Positions 1-9,500 of a stretch of DNA of 40,297 nucleotides are shown one piece after another (the stretch's first letter is position 1; every line of letters begins with the position of its first letter). The notes under the pieces are model-generated. The model saw only the letters and a list, made by a program, of their open reading frames with translations. It was not told the DNA's origin and ran no database searches. The stretch covers positions 1 to 40,297 of the forward strand of contig JAFUWX010000057.1 in assembly GCA_017471025.1 (NCBI GenBank), given 5' to 3'. The translations under genes were made by a program, and so were the position numbers. This stretch comes from Bacteroidales bacterium. GTDB lineage: Bacteria > Bacteroidota > Bacteroidia > Bacteroidales > UBA932.

Positions 1-2212
1 GGGTGAACTCCTGATGGATATCCACGCAACCGGCTGTTACACATCCCATTCGGAGCTGAAGAACATCAACCGCCGCAACGAAGTCCTGCTGGGCAGCGTG
101 GAAAGCGCCGGCGTGCTGGCCGACTGGTATGGGGCGATGCCCTATCCGGCCTTCCCCCTCAGCGAAGGATGGAAGCGCCTGGTCTCCCACCAGTTCCACG
201 ATGACCTGACCGGCACCAGCGAACCTTCCGTGTATCAGTTCACATACAGCGACGAATATGTCGTCCGCAGCCAGATGCAGGCCCTTCTCGCCCGGGAGGT
301 GGAGGCCCTGTCCGCCGGGCTGGATACAAGGGGCAAAGGCATAGCCCTTGCCGTGTACAACCCGGTGCCTTCCCGGAACAGGGATTGTGTCCGTGCTACG
401 GTTTCCCTGCCCGCGAAGTATCGCTCCGTCGAGGTGTATGGTCCTGACGGAACGCGGGTTCCTTCCCAGATCGTGTCCCGCTCAGGCGATTGCGCCGAAA
501 TCCTTTTCGCCGCCGATGTCCCTTCTCTCGGGGTTGCCGTCTATGATGTCCGTCCGTCCAAATCCGCGGAGTCCAAAGGCACGGTCAAGGCCTCCGGCCG
601 CACGTTGGAGAATGACATCTACCGGATTGCCCTTGACAAGAACGGCGACATCGCTTCCCTGGTGGATAAACGCAGCGGCCGGGAACTCGTGCGTGAGGGA
701 GAGGCCTTCTCGCTGCTGACCTGGGACGACAACTGGTCCGGCAACTGGCCCGCCTGGGAGATTTTCAAGCATGTCATGGACAGGAAACCTTCCCGCGTAG
801 CCTCGGCCGTGAAGATTTCGCTCGAAGAGCAGGGACCGCTCCGCGCTTCGCTGCGTGTCGAGCGCACCCAGGGGCCTTCCACCTTCGTCCAGCACATCCG
901 GCTCACCAGCGGGGCGCAGGACGACAGGATAGACATTTTCAATGAGATAGACTGGCAGAGCAAGGAGACGCTGCTGAAGGCGTCGTTCCCCACCGTATTC
1001 GATGCTCCGGAGGCCGCCTACGACCTGGGTATGGCCCATGTGAGGCGGGGCGTCAATACCGAGACGTCCTATGAGGTCTATGCCCACGGCTGGGCCGATA
1101 TGACCGCCGCTGACGGGTCCGCCGGACTGACCGTGCTGAACGACAGCAAATACGGGTGGGACCATCCCGATGCAGGCACCCTTCGTCTGACGCTTCTGCA
1201 CACCCCCAAGGTGGACAGGGCATATGAACAGTATCAGTCCACCATGGATCTGGGCAGGCATTGCTTTACCTATTCGCTTGTCTCCCACGACGGCGTCCTG
1301 GATGCCGCCGAAGCCACGCGGCTGGCAGACGGACTGAACCGTCCGATGCAGGCATATGCGGTCCCTTCCCACAAGGGAACGGCCGGCAAGACGCTCTCGC
1401 TCGCCTCTTCCACCCATCCTTCGCTGAAGATCGGCGCCGTGAAGCGTGCCGAAGACGGCGACGGATATGTGGTGCGGGTGTATGAACTCTCCGGCCAGGG
1501 CGCCTCCGGCGACATCGTTTTCCCCGGCGAGATCGTTTCCGCACAGGAACTCAACGGCATTGAGGATGTCAAGGGGGCTGCCTCCTTTGCAGGCAAGGCC
1601 CTTCGGGTCCATGCCGATCCGTTCACCCTGCACACTTTCCGGGTGCGTCTCGCCTCTCCCGCGCAAGCCATTGCCCCGGCGGACTATGTCCCCCTGAACC
1701 TCCCGTTCAATACGGTCGCGCTCTCTTCCGACGGCTTCTCCGCATTCGGACACATGGATGCCGACTGGCATTCCTATGCGGCGGAACTGATTCCTGCCGA
1801 CTTCGTCTTCGGCGGCATCCCGTTCGCGCTGGGCCGTGCGGACTACGACAATGCGCTCCGCTGCGGCGGACAGACCCTGGAGCTGCCTGACGGGACCACT
1901 TCCGTGAGCCTGCTGGTCGCTTCATCCGGCCCGGACAAGGAAGTCGTGTTCGACGGCGGTACCCCTGTCTCCCGGAAGGTGGAGAACTGGACAGGATTCT
2001 ATGGCGCGTATGGATGGCAGGGCCACTACGACAGCTTCTGCCGCACCGGAAAGGTGGCTTATCACGGCACGCACCGCCACGATTCGCGCAAGCGCAACGA
2101 GATTTATGTTTCGACCTATATGTACCTTGTCGAAGTCCCCGTCACCGCAGGGGCGCTGCGTCTGCCCGACGACCGCGACATCGTTGTCTTTGCCGCTACT
2201 GCCAGGCGTTAA
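1..2212 (+). CDS. GH38-family alpha-mannosidase, 3' part (5' end outside window)
   Basis: The reading frame is open from base 2 and continues upstream of the window, so the ATG at 14 is an internal methionine (codons GGT GAA CTC CTG precede it in frame). About 736 residues are visible. The segment with HQFHDDLTGTSEPSVYQF is the conserved middle-domain stretch of GH38 alpha-mannosidases, and the rest looks like the C-terminal beta-sandwich region that follows it. The catalytic nucleophile region lies in the missing N-terminal part, so activity cannot be judged here. Family role: hydrolysis of alpha-linked mannose from glycans such as N-glycans. The gene runs tail to tail into the six-hairpin gene, with 23 bp between the stop codons. 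The family call is firm. The exact linkage specificity is unknown. Confidence 0.85.
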   Translation, partial: GELLMDIHATGCYTSHSELKNINRRNEVLLGSVESAGVLADWYGAMPYPAFPLSEGWKRLVSHQFHDDLTGTSEPSVYQFTYSDEYVVRSQMQALLAREVEALSAGLDTRGKGIALAVYNPVPSRNRDCVRATVSLPAKYRSVEVYGPDGTRVPSQIVSRSGDCAEILFAADVPSLGVAVYDVRPSKSAESKGTVKASGRTLENDIYRIALDKNGDIASLVDKRSGRELVREGEAFSLLTWDDNWSGNWPAWEIFKHVMDRKPSRVASAVKISLEEQGPLRASLRVERTQGPSTFVQHIRLTSGAQDDRIDIFNEIDWQSKETLLKASFPTVFDAPEAAYDLGMAHVRRGVNTETSYEVYAHGWADMTAADGSAGLTVLNDSKYGWDHPDAGTLRLTLLHTPKVDRAYEQYQSTMDLGRHCFTYSLVSHDGVLDAAEATRLADGLNRPMQAYAVPSHKGTAGKTLSLASSTHPSLKIGAVKRAEDGDGYVVRVYELSGQGASGDIVFPGEIVSAQELNGIEDVKGAASFAGKALRVHADPFTLHTFRVRLASPAQAIAPADYVPLNLPFNTVALSSDGFSAFGHMDADWHSYAAELIPADFVFGGIPFALGRADYDNALRCGGQTLELPDGTTSVSLLVASSGPDKEVVFDGGTPVSRKVENWTGFYGAYGWQGHYDSFCRTGKVAYHGTHRHDSRKRNEIYVSTYMYLVEVPVTAGALRLPDDRDIVVFAATARR

Positions 2213-2222
2213 GTCATTCAAG

Positions 2223-2253
2223 AAAAAAACTTGCCTTATTCATGAAGGGCAAG
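2223..2253 (-). terminator. Intrinsic terminator of the seven-gene SusCD/HTCS operon
   Basis: Read on the minus strand, CTTGCC (2253-2248) pairs with GGCAAG (2235-2230) and is followed directly by seven T residues (2229-2223). The 12-nt loop contains the stop codon of the six-hairpin gene (2238-2236). The stem is short (6 bp), but its position right at the end of the operon and the clean T-run support the call. Confidence 0.6.
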
Positions 2254-4242
2254 CCACGCGACCAGGGCCCAGTCCTGGTCGTTGGCGTATGGGTCGCTGT
2301 AGCGCCCGGGATGTCCGTCCACGCGGCGCGGCCTCAGGTACGCGCAGGTGGCGTTTCCGTCCGGGGCGAAGAGGCTGAGGTTGGCCTCGACGATGGCCAG
2401 GGCCCGGTCTGTAAGCTCCTGTGCATCCGGGTAGCTGCCCTGGGTCCGGGTCAGTTCCCGTGCATCCGGACAGCCCCCGCCCAGGGCCTGCATGGCTTGG
2501 GCGAAGCGGGCATAGGCGACGGCGGTAATCGTACTCCAATAATGCGGGAACGTGTCCCCGTACAAGGGGCGTTTCCCGAACCAGAAGGCATCCCAGTGGC
2601 GGATGGCGATGCCATGCATGCGGTGCGAAGGCTGTTCTCCGGCGAAGGCCCCCAGGGCCGGTAGCATGGCGCAGGCCGCCTCCAGGCAGACCGGATCGTT
2701 TTCCGCGATCGCCATTTCGCTGAGGAACAGCACGGCCGGGGCGACGATGCTCTGCTCGTAATTCACTTCGTGCGAGGGGAAGGACAGGCCGTTGCTGCGG
2801 AAAATCTCCGCCGTCTGCCGGAAATCGGCCAGCAGGTCTGCCCGCTCGGCTTCCAGGCCGGCCTCACGCAGGGCCGCCAGCCCCCGGAGGACGGGGTAGT
2901 CGATGCAATAAAATCCATGGCCGAAACGCCGCATCAGCGCTTTCAGCGTACCATAGCCGTCCAAGGCATACTGGCGCTCGCCGGTCAGGGCGTACATCCG
3001 GAAATAGAAATCGGCGATCCAGGGATAATTGTAACCCCGGTCGGGCACCGGATGAAAGACGCTGGAGGTGGTGCTGTAGTCTTTTTCCTGGAGTGCCTGG
3101 CGCAGGAAGCGGGCATAGCGTTCCAGGCTGCCCAGCAGCCGCTGCGCAGGATGCCGGCGGCACCATTCCGCGAGCAGTATGCCCATCCCGACCCGTTCGC
3201 GGCCTTCGTCCAGGTCGCTGCGCCCCTGGTCGTCGGTGACCAGCGCGCCGCTTTCCCGGTCATAGACCATATAGGCTCCGTAACGGGGATCCTCCGGGTC
3301 GTTCATCTGCTGGTGGTCCAGGATAAACCCGATGCGCCGGGCGATCAGGCTGTCGGGCTGCGGCGTGACCCAGACCTCCGCCCAGGCGCCGTCCCAGCCG
3401 AGGCGGTGCTCCCCAAAGCCGCGAAGCCGCTGCCGCAGCACCGTCTCCCGTCCCCCCTTGCGGAAACGGACCTCGGCCATCTCTCCCTCCCGGTACACAT
3501 ATTTCGGGCATGCCGTCCAGGTGCCGCCCCGGCGAAGCATCTCGGCGGGAAAGTCATCTCCCTCGTAGCCGAACACCCGCCAGCTCAGCTGCCAGGATGC
3601 GCCGGCCTCCAAGGTCATGGAAGGCGGGCACAGGGCGATGACGCCCCGGTCGTTGGACCAGCCCTTGTCGTTGCCGCGTTCCCAGATCTCATAATCCGCG
3701 ATCGCGCCGCGCGTTACGACCAGTCCGAGTCCCGGACCCCGGCCGCTCATTTTTACGGCCTGCACCCAGGCGCCCGTCCCGCCCGGCCAGATGTGGGCAT
3801 GGCAACGCCCCGTCATGCAGGTGTCGGCCGCGGGATAATTGTCGTTGAAAGGTGTATAAATACCTATGTCAGAAAGGGATACGGCCCTATCGGCAACGTT
3901 CGTGAACACATAGGATTCGACGAGGTCGCCCTCCTGTGCGCTGCGGGTCACTGCGATTTCCACCGGCCCTGCGGTGAAGCGTCCGTTCTGCCAGGTCCAG
4001 GGAAACACCGTTCCGTCCGCCGTCAGGTACCCACCGCCCCAGGCATAGCTTTCGCCCACCCAGGGATATTGCGAACCGTCGGTACGCAGCAGCCAGGCCA
4101 TCGGATCGCCTTCCAGGCGGATGCTGCGCAGCGTTCCCCGCAGGCTGTCCGGCTGGAACCTGACGGCAGGACCGGCAGACAGGACGGCGGCCCAAAGCAG
4201 GCCGCCCAGGGCCCAGGCCGCCCGGCGGATCCTCCGGGTCAT
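2236..4242 (-). CDS. Secreted six-hairpin glycosidase-like protein, family not resolved
   Basis: 668 residues starting with a twin-arginine-free Sec signal peptide (charged MTRRIRR, then a hydrophobic stretch to about residue 23), so it is probably periplasmic. The N-terminal third looks like a beta-sandwich (residues 25-260). From about residue 290 onward the protein is rich in helix pairs and aromatic residues, typical of an (alpha/alpha)6 barrel such as those of six-hairpin glycosidases. No GH family signature was recognised with certainty, so the substrate is open. It is the last gene of the operon. Its ATG overlaps the TGA of the GH3 gene by 4 bp (ATGA, 4239-4242), which implies translational coupling. 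The stop codon sits in the terminator loop. Co-expression with GH3 suggests a role in trimming imported oligosaccharides (inference). Confidence 0.6.
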   Translation of the reverse strand: MTRRIRRAAWALGGLLWAAVLSAGPAVRFQPDSLRGTLRSIRLEGDPMAWLLRTDGSQYPWVGESYAWGGGYLTADGTVFPWTWQNGRFTAGPVEIAVTRSAQEGDLVESYVFTNVADRAVSLSDIGIYTPFNDNYPAADTCMTGRCHAHIWPGGTGAWVQAVKMSGRGPGLGLVVTRGAIADYEIWERGNDKGWSNDRGVIALCPPSMTLEAGASWQLSWRVFGYEGDDFPAEMLRRGGTWTACPKYVYREGEMAEVRFRKGGRETVLRQRLRGFGEHRLGWDGAWAEVWVTPQPDSLIARRIGFILDHQQMNDPEDPRYGAYMVYDRESGALVTDDQGRSDLDEGRERVGMGILLAEWCRRHPAQRLLGSLERYARFLRQALQEKDYSTTSSVFHPVPDRGYNYPWIADFYFRMYALTGERQYALDGYGTLKALMRRFGHGFYCIDYPVLRGLAALREAGLEAERADLLADFRQTAEIFRSNGLSFPSHEVNYEQSIVAPAVLFLSEMAIAENDPVCLEAACAMLPALGAFAGEQPSHRMHGIAIRHWDAFWFGKRPLYGDTFPHYWSTITAVAYARFAQAMQALGGGCPDARELTRTQGSYPDAQELTDRALAIVEANLSLFAPDGNATCAYLRPRRVDGHPGRYSDPYANDQDWALVAWLALHE

Positions 4243-6536
4243 CGTGCGTACCGGCTGGTGCGTTCGTCGGCGATCACGCCCTTCCAGTTCAGACCGTAGG
4301 CAAAATCATACGCATGCCCGTCGGCATCCCGGTAAGGCTCCATGTCGAAGGCCTTGTCCTCGCAGTTTTCCTCCACCGTCTTCATCGAGGCGGGCAGCTG
4401 GACAGGCAGCAGGCCGGACGGCTCCGCTTCTCCGCGGATAATGTCGAGGAAGGCCTGGTTCTGGATGCCGAATCCCGTCAGCAGCGCATCGGCGGCGGGC
4501 TCCAGCTCGGCGGGTACGAAGGGCCGCATCGCGGTCACCACGGCGATCACCGGCTTGCCGCCCAGGGCTTTCCGGGTATCCAGCAAGGCGTTCAAATCTT
4601 CTGAATCATAGACGGTTACGCGCTTATTCCTGTAACTGCGGTTGGTGAAGTCCTCCAGCGGGTCGCCGCCGGCCAGACTCTCCTCGCGGGCCGCCGTCGC
4701 CTGGTAGGTCCGGTATTGCAGGCTGATGGGCAGATAACCGTTGCCGCCGGCTTCCCGGTCGGCGATATCATAACCTTGCGGACCGAAAGGCTCGTTGACG
4801 AAGACCAGTCCGAAATCGGCCTTGGCCGGGTCCTCGGTCACGTCATAGTAACGGGCCACCAGCGCCGTATCCACCCGGTATTCCCAGGTATCGACATCGT
4901 TCATCGGGCCGAAGAAGCCCTTGGACGGGGTGATGTGCGTCTTGGGAATATAGACGCGCTGCCTGCCGCGCCGGGGCAGGACGTTGTCGTGGTTTTTCAG
5001 CAGGACCACGGCCTTGAGCTGGGCCTGGTAGCCTTTCTGCATATATTCTGGACAGCCGACCACCTGCTCGGTGATGGCCGGATTGACATAGGGATTCTCG
5101 AACAGGCCGGTGCGCAGCATATTCATCAGCAAGCGCGCCGCAGACCGCTCGAAGCGTTCGCGGGCGCTTTCCTCGCCATGGTCCCGGACCCACATCCGGT
5201 AGGCCTCCAGCACGGGGCCCTTGTCGTTGTTGCCGCCGAACTGATCGACGCCGGCCTGGAGGATGGCATAGTGCCGCTCGGCCTCCGTCGCCGTCTCATA
5301 GCCCCAGCATTTGCCCAGGGCCCAGTCCACCCGTTCGTGGTCATGGGTCACCGCCCAGTCCGTGCAGACGACGCCGTCGTACCGGTATTTGTCGCGCAGC
5401 AGGTCCGTGACGATGTAGCGGCTGTAGCTGTTGCCGACATTGCGTCCGGAAGGGTCTATGCCATAGGATACGGTATAATAGGGCATGACGGCGGAAGCCA
5501 TGCCGGTGCCGCCGCGCAGCTTGAACGCGCCCTGCGTGAAGGGCCGGAGCAGGTCCTCGAAGGCGCCGCCCGGATAGACGGAATATTTTCCGAAGGAATA
5601 ATGGGCATCCCGGCCGCCTTCGCCGCTGCCGCCGCCCGGCCAGTGCTTGACCATGGCATTGACGCTCTCAGGCCCCCAACCCTTCCTTCCCGTGGTCTGG
5701 AAGCCGTCGATATAGGCCCGGACCATGTCCGCCGCGAGGGCGGAACTCTCCCCGAAGGTACCGTAGGTCCGGAACCAGCGCGGCTCCGTGCCCAGGTCGG
5801 CCTGCGGCGACAGGGCCGTGGCGATGCCCAGGGCGCGGTATTCCCGGGAGGCGATCCGGCCGAATTCTTCCACGAGGGCCGGGTCGAAGGTCGAAGCGAG
5901 ACCGAGTTGGCAGGGCCACTGGGAAATGGCGCCGCCCGAGCCGGCGTTGAATTCGGCCATGGCTTCCGCCTCATGGCGCGGGTCGGAGCTGATGTTCACC
6001 GGAACGCCGCAGCCGAGGCCTTCACAGAAGGCCTGGAGGTTGTTGTTCCACTCCGCCCCGATGCGGGGGCTTTCCACCCGGACCATCAGCACATGCCGCA
6101 GGTTGTCTTCGGACAGGAACTTCTTCTGTTTGTCGGAGATGGCGGAATGCGGCAGTCCGCTGCGGTCCAGGGATACGCCGTTGTAGGTCGAGGACCAATA
6201 GCCGACCGAATCGGTCGGGACCGCCTGGTGCTCGCTGTAGAGCATCAGACCGGCGATTTCCTCGATGGACAGGCGCCCGGCCAGGTCGCGGGCCCGTTCT
6301 TCACAGGGCCTGCGCCAGTCTTCGTAAGGATCCAGGACCCCGTTGCGGTTGAGGTCCTTGAACAGCTTTCCGCCCTCGCGGAGCAAGGTTACGCCGGAGG
6401 AGGGGCTGTAGCCCAGGTCCGGTCCCTGTTTCTGACGGACCAGGGTATATTGCTCCATCGGAATCTCTTCCTGTGCAGGGCCGCAGGCGGCCGTCAGGCA
6501 GGCACAGACTGCCCAAAGGAAAGCGTTTCTTTTCAT
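4239..6536 (-). CDS. GH3-family glycoside hydrolase lipoprotein
   Basis: I chose the ATG at 6536 (765 aa) over the longer frame to 6593, because it starts a clear lipoprotein signal (MKRNAFLWAVCACLTAAC, lipid Cys18) and forms an ATGA overlap with the HTCS stop codon. A calcium-loop-like stretch DLNRNGVLDPYEDW lies near residues 61-74. The GH3 alpha/beta barrel follows, with KHWPGGG at 297-303 and the nucleophile motif VVCTDW, Asp393. The C-terminal alpha/beta sandwich domain (residues about 530-740) would supply the acid/base. Family members remove terminal beta-linked sugars (glucose, xylose, GlcNAc) or alpha-L-arabinofuranose, and the sequence does not show which one applies here. Neighbours: HTCS upstream, six-hairpin protein downstream with a 4-bp overlap. 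Confidence 0.88.
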   Translation of the reverse strand: MKRNAFLWAVCACLTAACGPAQEEIPMEQYTLVRQKQGPDLGYSPSSGVTLLREGGKLFKDLNRNGVLDPYEDWRRPCEERARDLAGRLSIEEIAGLMLYSEHQAVPTDSVGYWSSTYNGVSLDRSGLPHSAISDKQKKFLSEDNLRHVLMVRVESPRIGAEWNNNLQAFCEGLGCGVPVNISSDPRHEAEAMAEFNAGSGGAISQWPCQLGLASTFDPALVEEFGRIASREYRALGIATALSPQADLGTEPRWFRTYGTFGESSALAADMVRAYIDGFQTTGRKGWGPESVNAMVKHWPGGGSGEGGRDAHYSFGKYSVYPGGAFEDLLRPFTQGAFKLRGGTGMASAVMPYYTVSYGIDPSGRNVGNSYSRYIVTDLLRDKYRYDGVVCTDWAVTHDHERVDWALGKCWGYETATEAERHYAILQAGVDQFGGNNDKGPVLEAYRMWVRDHGEESARERFERSAARLLMNMLRTGLFENPYVNPAITEQVVGCPEYMQKGYQAQLKAVVLLKNHDNVLPRRGRQRVYIPKTHITPSKGFFGPMNDVDTWEYRVDTALVARYYDVTEDPAKADFGLVFVNEPFGPQGYDIADREAGGNGYLPISLQYRTYQATAAREESLAGGDPLEDFTNRSYRNKRVTVYDSEDLNALLDTRKALGGKPVIAVVTAMRPFVPAELEPAADALLTGFGIQNQAFLDIIRGEAEPSGLLPVQLPASMKTVEENCEDKAFDMEPYRDADGHAYDFAYGLNWKGVIADERTSRYAR

Positions 6537-9500
6537 ATCCTGTGTTCTTCCATGATATTCTTCGGGGTCTTCTTGTATTTGGCCTTGAAGCATTTGCTGA
6601 AATATTTCGCGTCGCTGAATCCGACGGAATACGCCAGGTCGGAGACCCGGATGTTGCCCTTCTCCTCGCTGAGCAGCTTGTAGGCCAGGGTCAGGCGGGC
6701 GTTCAGGATGAAGGCGGAGGGGGTGAAGCCCGTCAGGTTCTTGAGTTTCTCCGTCAGGACGGTCCGCGACACGTTCATCGCCTGGACGAAGTCCGTCTGG
6801 GAGAATTCCGAATCGGCGATATGCTCGTTGACGACGTCGATGGCATGCTGGAGGAACTGCTTATCGACGGAGGTATAGTCGATGTCGCGCACCTCGAACA
6901 CGAGCTGCTTGCGGAAATCCTCGCTCTTCTGTTCCTGTTTGCCGAGCAGGTTCAGGATCATCGCCGTGAGGACGGAATAGTTGCAAGGCTTGGTCAGATA
7001 ACCGTCCGCGCCGGCCTGGAAGCCGCCGATGCTGGTGGCGTCGTCGGTCTTGGCCGTCAGCAGGATGACGGGGATATGGCTGTATTCCACCTGTTTCTTG
7101 ACATGGGCGCAGAATTGCAGGCCGTCCATGCCGGGCATCGCCACGTCGCAGACGATGACATCGACCCGCTGGGTCGGCAGCAGTTCCAGGGCCGCCTCGG
7201 CGCTGTGGCAGGTCAGCACGGTGAAGTTCTTGGACAGGATGGCGTGGAACAGTTCGCAGAGCTCCTCGTTGTCGTCGATGCACAGGACGGTATATTCCGT
7301 CTTGACGCTGTTCTCGGCCATGCGCAGGGCCAGCGGCATGTTGTTCTCGCTGCGGATGCCTTCGTCGATTTCGTCTTCGCCGTAGGCCTCCCGCCCGATG
7401 GGGATGCGGACCGTGAAACAATTGCCCATCTGTTCGTTGCTTACCACGTCGATGCTGCCTTTGTGCAGGGTGACGAGCGATTTAACGAGTGACAGCCCGA
7501 TGCCGTTGCCGATGGTGTTGAAACTCCGGTAATCCCCTTCGTAGAAGCGTTTGAACAGTCCGGCGATGGTCTTTCCGCTCATCAGTTTGCCGCTGTTGAT
7601 GCAGGAGACTTCCAGCCAGCCGTCTTCCTTGCGGCTGACGCTCAGGCGCACCGTTCCGCCCTGGGGCGTGTATTTCACGGCGTTGGACAGCAGGTTATAG
7701 ACGATCTTGTCGAGCTTGTCCGGGTCGAACCAGCCGCGGAAATGCTGCGGGTCGCTGGAATAGGCCACGGACAGGCCATGTTTGCGGACCAGCGGGATGA
7801 AGGCTTCCACTTCGTGGCCGATGAACTGGGCGATGTCGTTCTCGCTGACCTTGAGCTTGAGGTTGTCCGATTCCGCCTTGCGGAAATCCAGCACCTGCTG
7901 GACCATGCGGGTGAGGCGGATGGCGTTGGAGGACATGATGTCGATGATGCCCTTCTCGTGCGGGGTCTTGGCTTCCAGACTCTCCACGGAGGCCAGGATG
8001 ATGCTCAGCGGGGTCAGGAATTCGTGCGAGACGTTCGTGAAGAACTGCAGGCGGGCCTGGTTGATTTCATCGGCCTTCTGCTGGTTGAGGCTGTCGAGTT
8101 CCATCTGCCGCCGCATCCGGAAGCGGGAAGCCGTCGTCGTGAAGAGCGCATACAGGATGCCGCCGCCGGCCAGGATATACAGGAGGATGGCCCACCAGGA
8201 CAGCCAGGGGTTGCCGTTGATCTTGAGTTCCAGGGTCTTGACGGGGCTATGGCCGGATTCGCCGGATTGGAAGCCATAGACTTCGAAGCAATACGTTCCG
8301 GCCCGCAGCCCGGTGAACCGGGCCGTGTTGTTGCCGCCGCCAGTCACTTTCCAGCTGCCGGGGGTGCGTCCGCGCCGGTACAGGCGGTAGCAATAGATGT
8401 CGGAGGACGGGTCCTGGAAATCGAAGATCGAGAAGCGGATGTCCCGGTCCTGATACATGTCCGGTCCGGGCAGGATGCCGGTGACGGCGATCTGCCGCCG
8501 GCCCGCCGAGTCCGCCGGTTCCGGCCGGCAGGGGAAGGTGCGCACGCCCCGGGATGTCCCGAAGGCCATGGCGTCGATGTCGGGCAGATACAGGGAGACG
8601 TTCCGGTTGAAGAAGGCCGGTTCCTGCTGGTCGGAGAGGCTGCGGTAGCTGACCACCTGCAGGCCTTCCTCCGCACCCGGGAGGAAGGACAGGACGGCGT
8701 TGGAGGTCGTGGTCCAGATGCGTCCGTGGGGGTCTTCGGCCAGGTTGGTGATGTCCTTGTTCTCCAGGAAGACCAGGCCTTCCTCGCGGACGAAGCGGTC
8801 CCTCCTGGCGTCGTAACGGCACAGGCCGCCCGTGGGCGTTCCCGCCCAGATCGCGCCGTGCGAATCCGCGAGGATAGCCGTGCTGGTGCGCACGAGGTCG
8901 TCGGCGAAGATGCGGCAGTCGCCCCGGGCGGGGGAGACGCGCATGATTCCGTCGTAACCTGTTGCCAGCCAGATATTTCCGTCTTTATCTTCGGCGATGT
9001 CCACCACCTTTGCCTGGTTGTCCAGGTCGGGATTGCCCAGGAAGGTGGGCAGGGAGACGATGCTGTCGTCCGGCCGGAGGATGAACACCCCTTTCCGGGT
9101 GCCGATCCAGACATTGCCGGCACTGTCCTCCCGCAGGGCGCGGATGCAGTCGTCCGTCATCTCCCGGCAGTTGGTGGAATTCAGGGCCCAGGCGAGGTCC
9201 TTTTCCTTGTCATAGACCCAGATGCCGCTGTCGTAGCTGCCGAAGCACAGCTGGTCCTCGCCACGGGGGATGATGCAGTCCACGGTGCTGGTGTAGAGCA
9301 GCCCGTTGAATTGCGGTAAATTGCTGTAATTGACGAAGTTCCCGTCGGGCCGGCTGTAGCGGATCATGCCGTGTCCCGCGATGCCCAGCCAGTAACGGCT
9401 GCTGTCCGCCCGGCAGAGGCTCCGCACGGAGGAGGTCTTGCACTCCGCCAGGACCCGCTCCATGGGGAATTCCGGCCTTTCGTCCTGCGGGTTGTTCACC

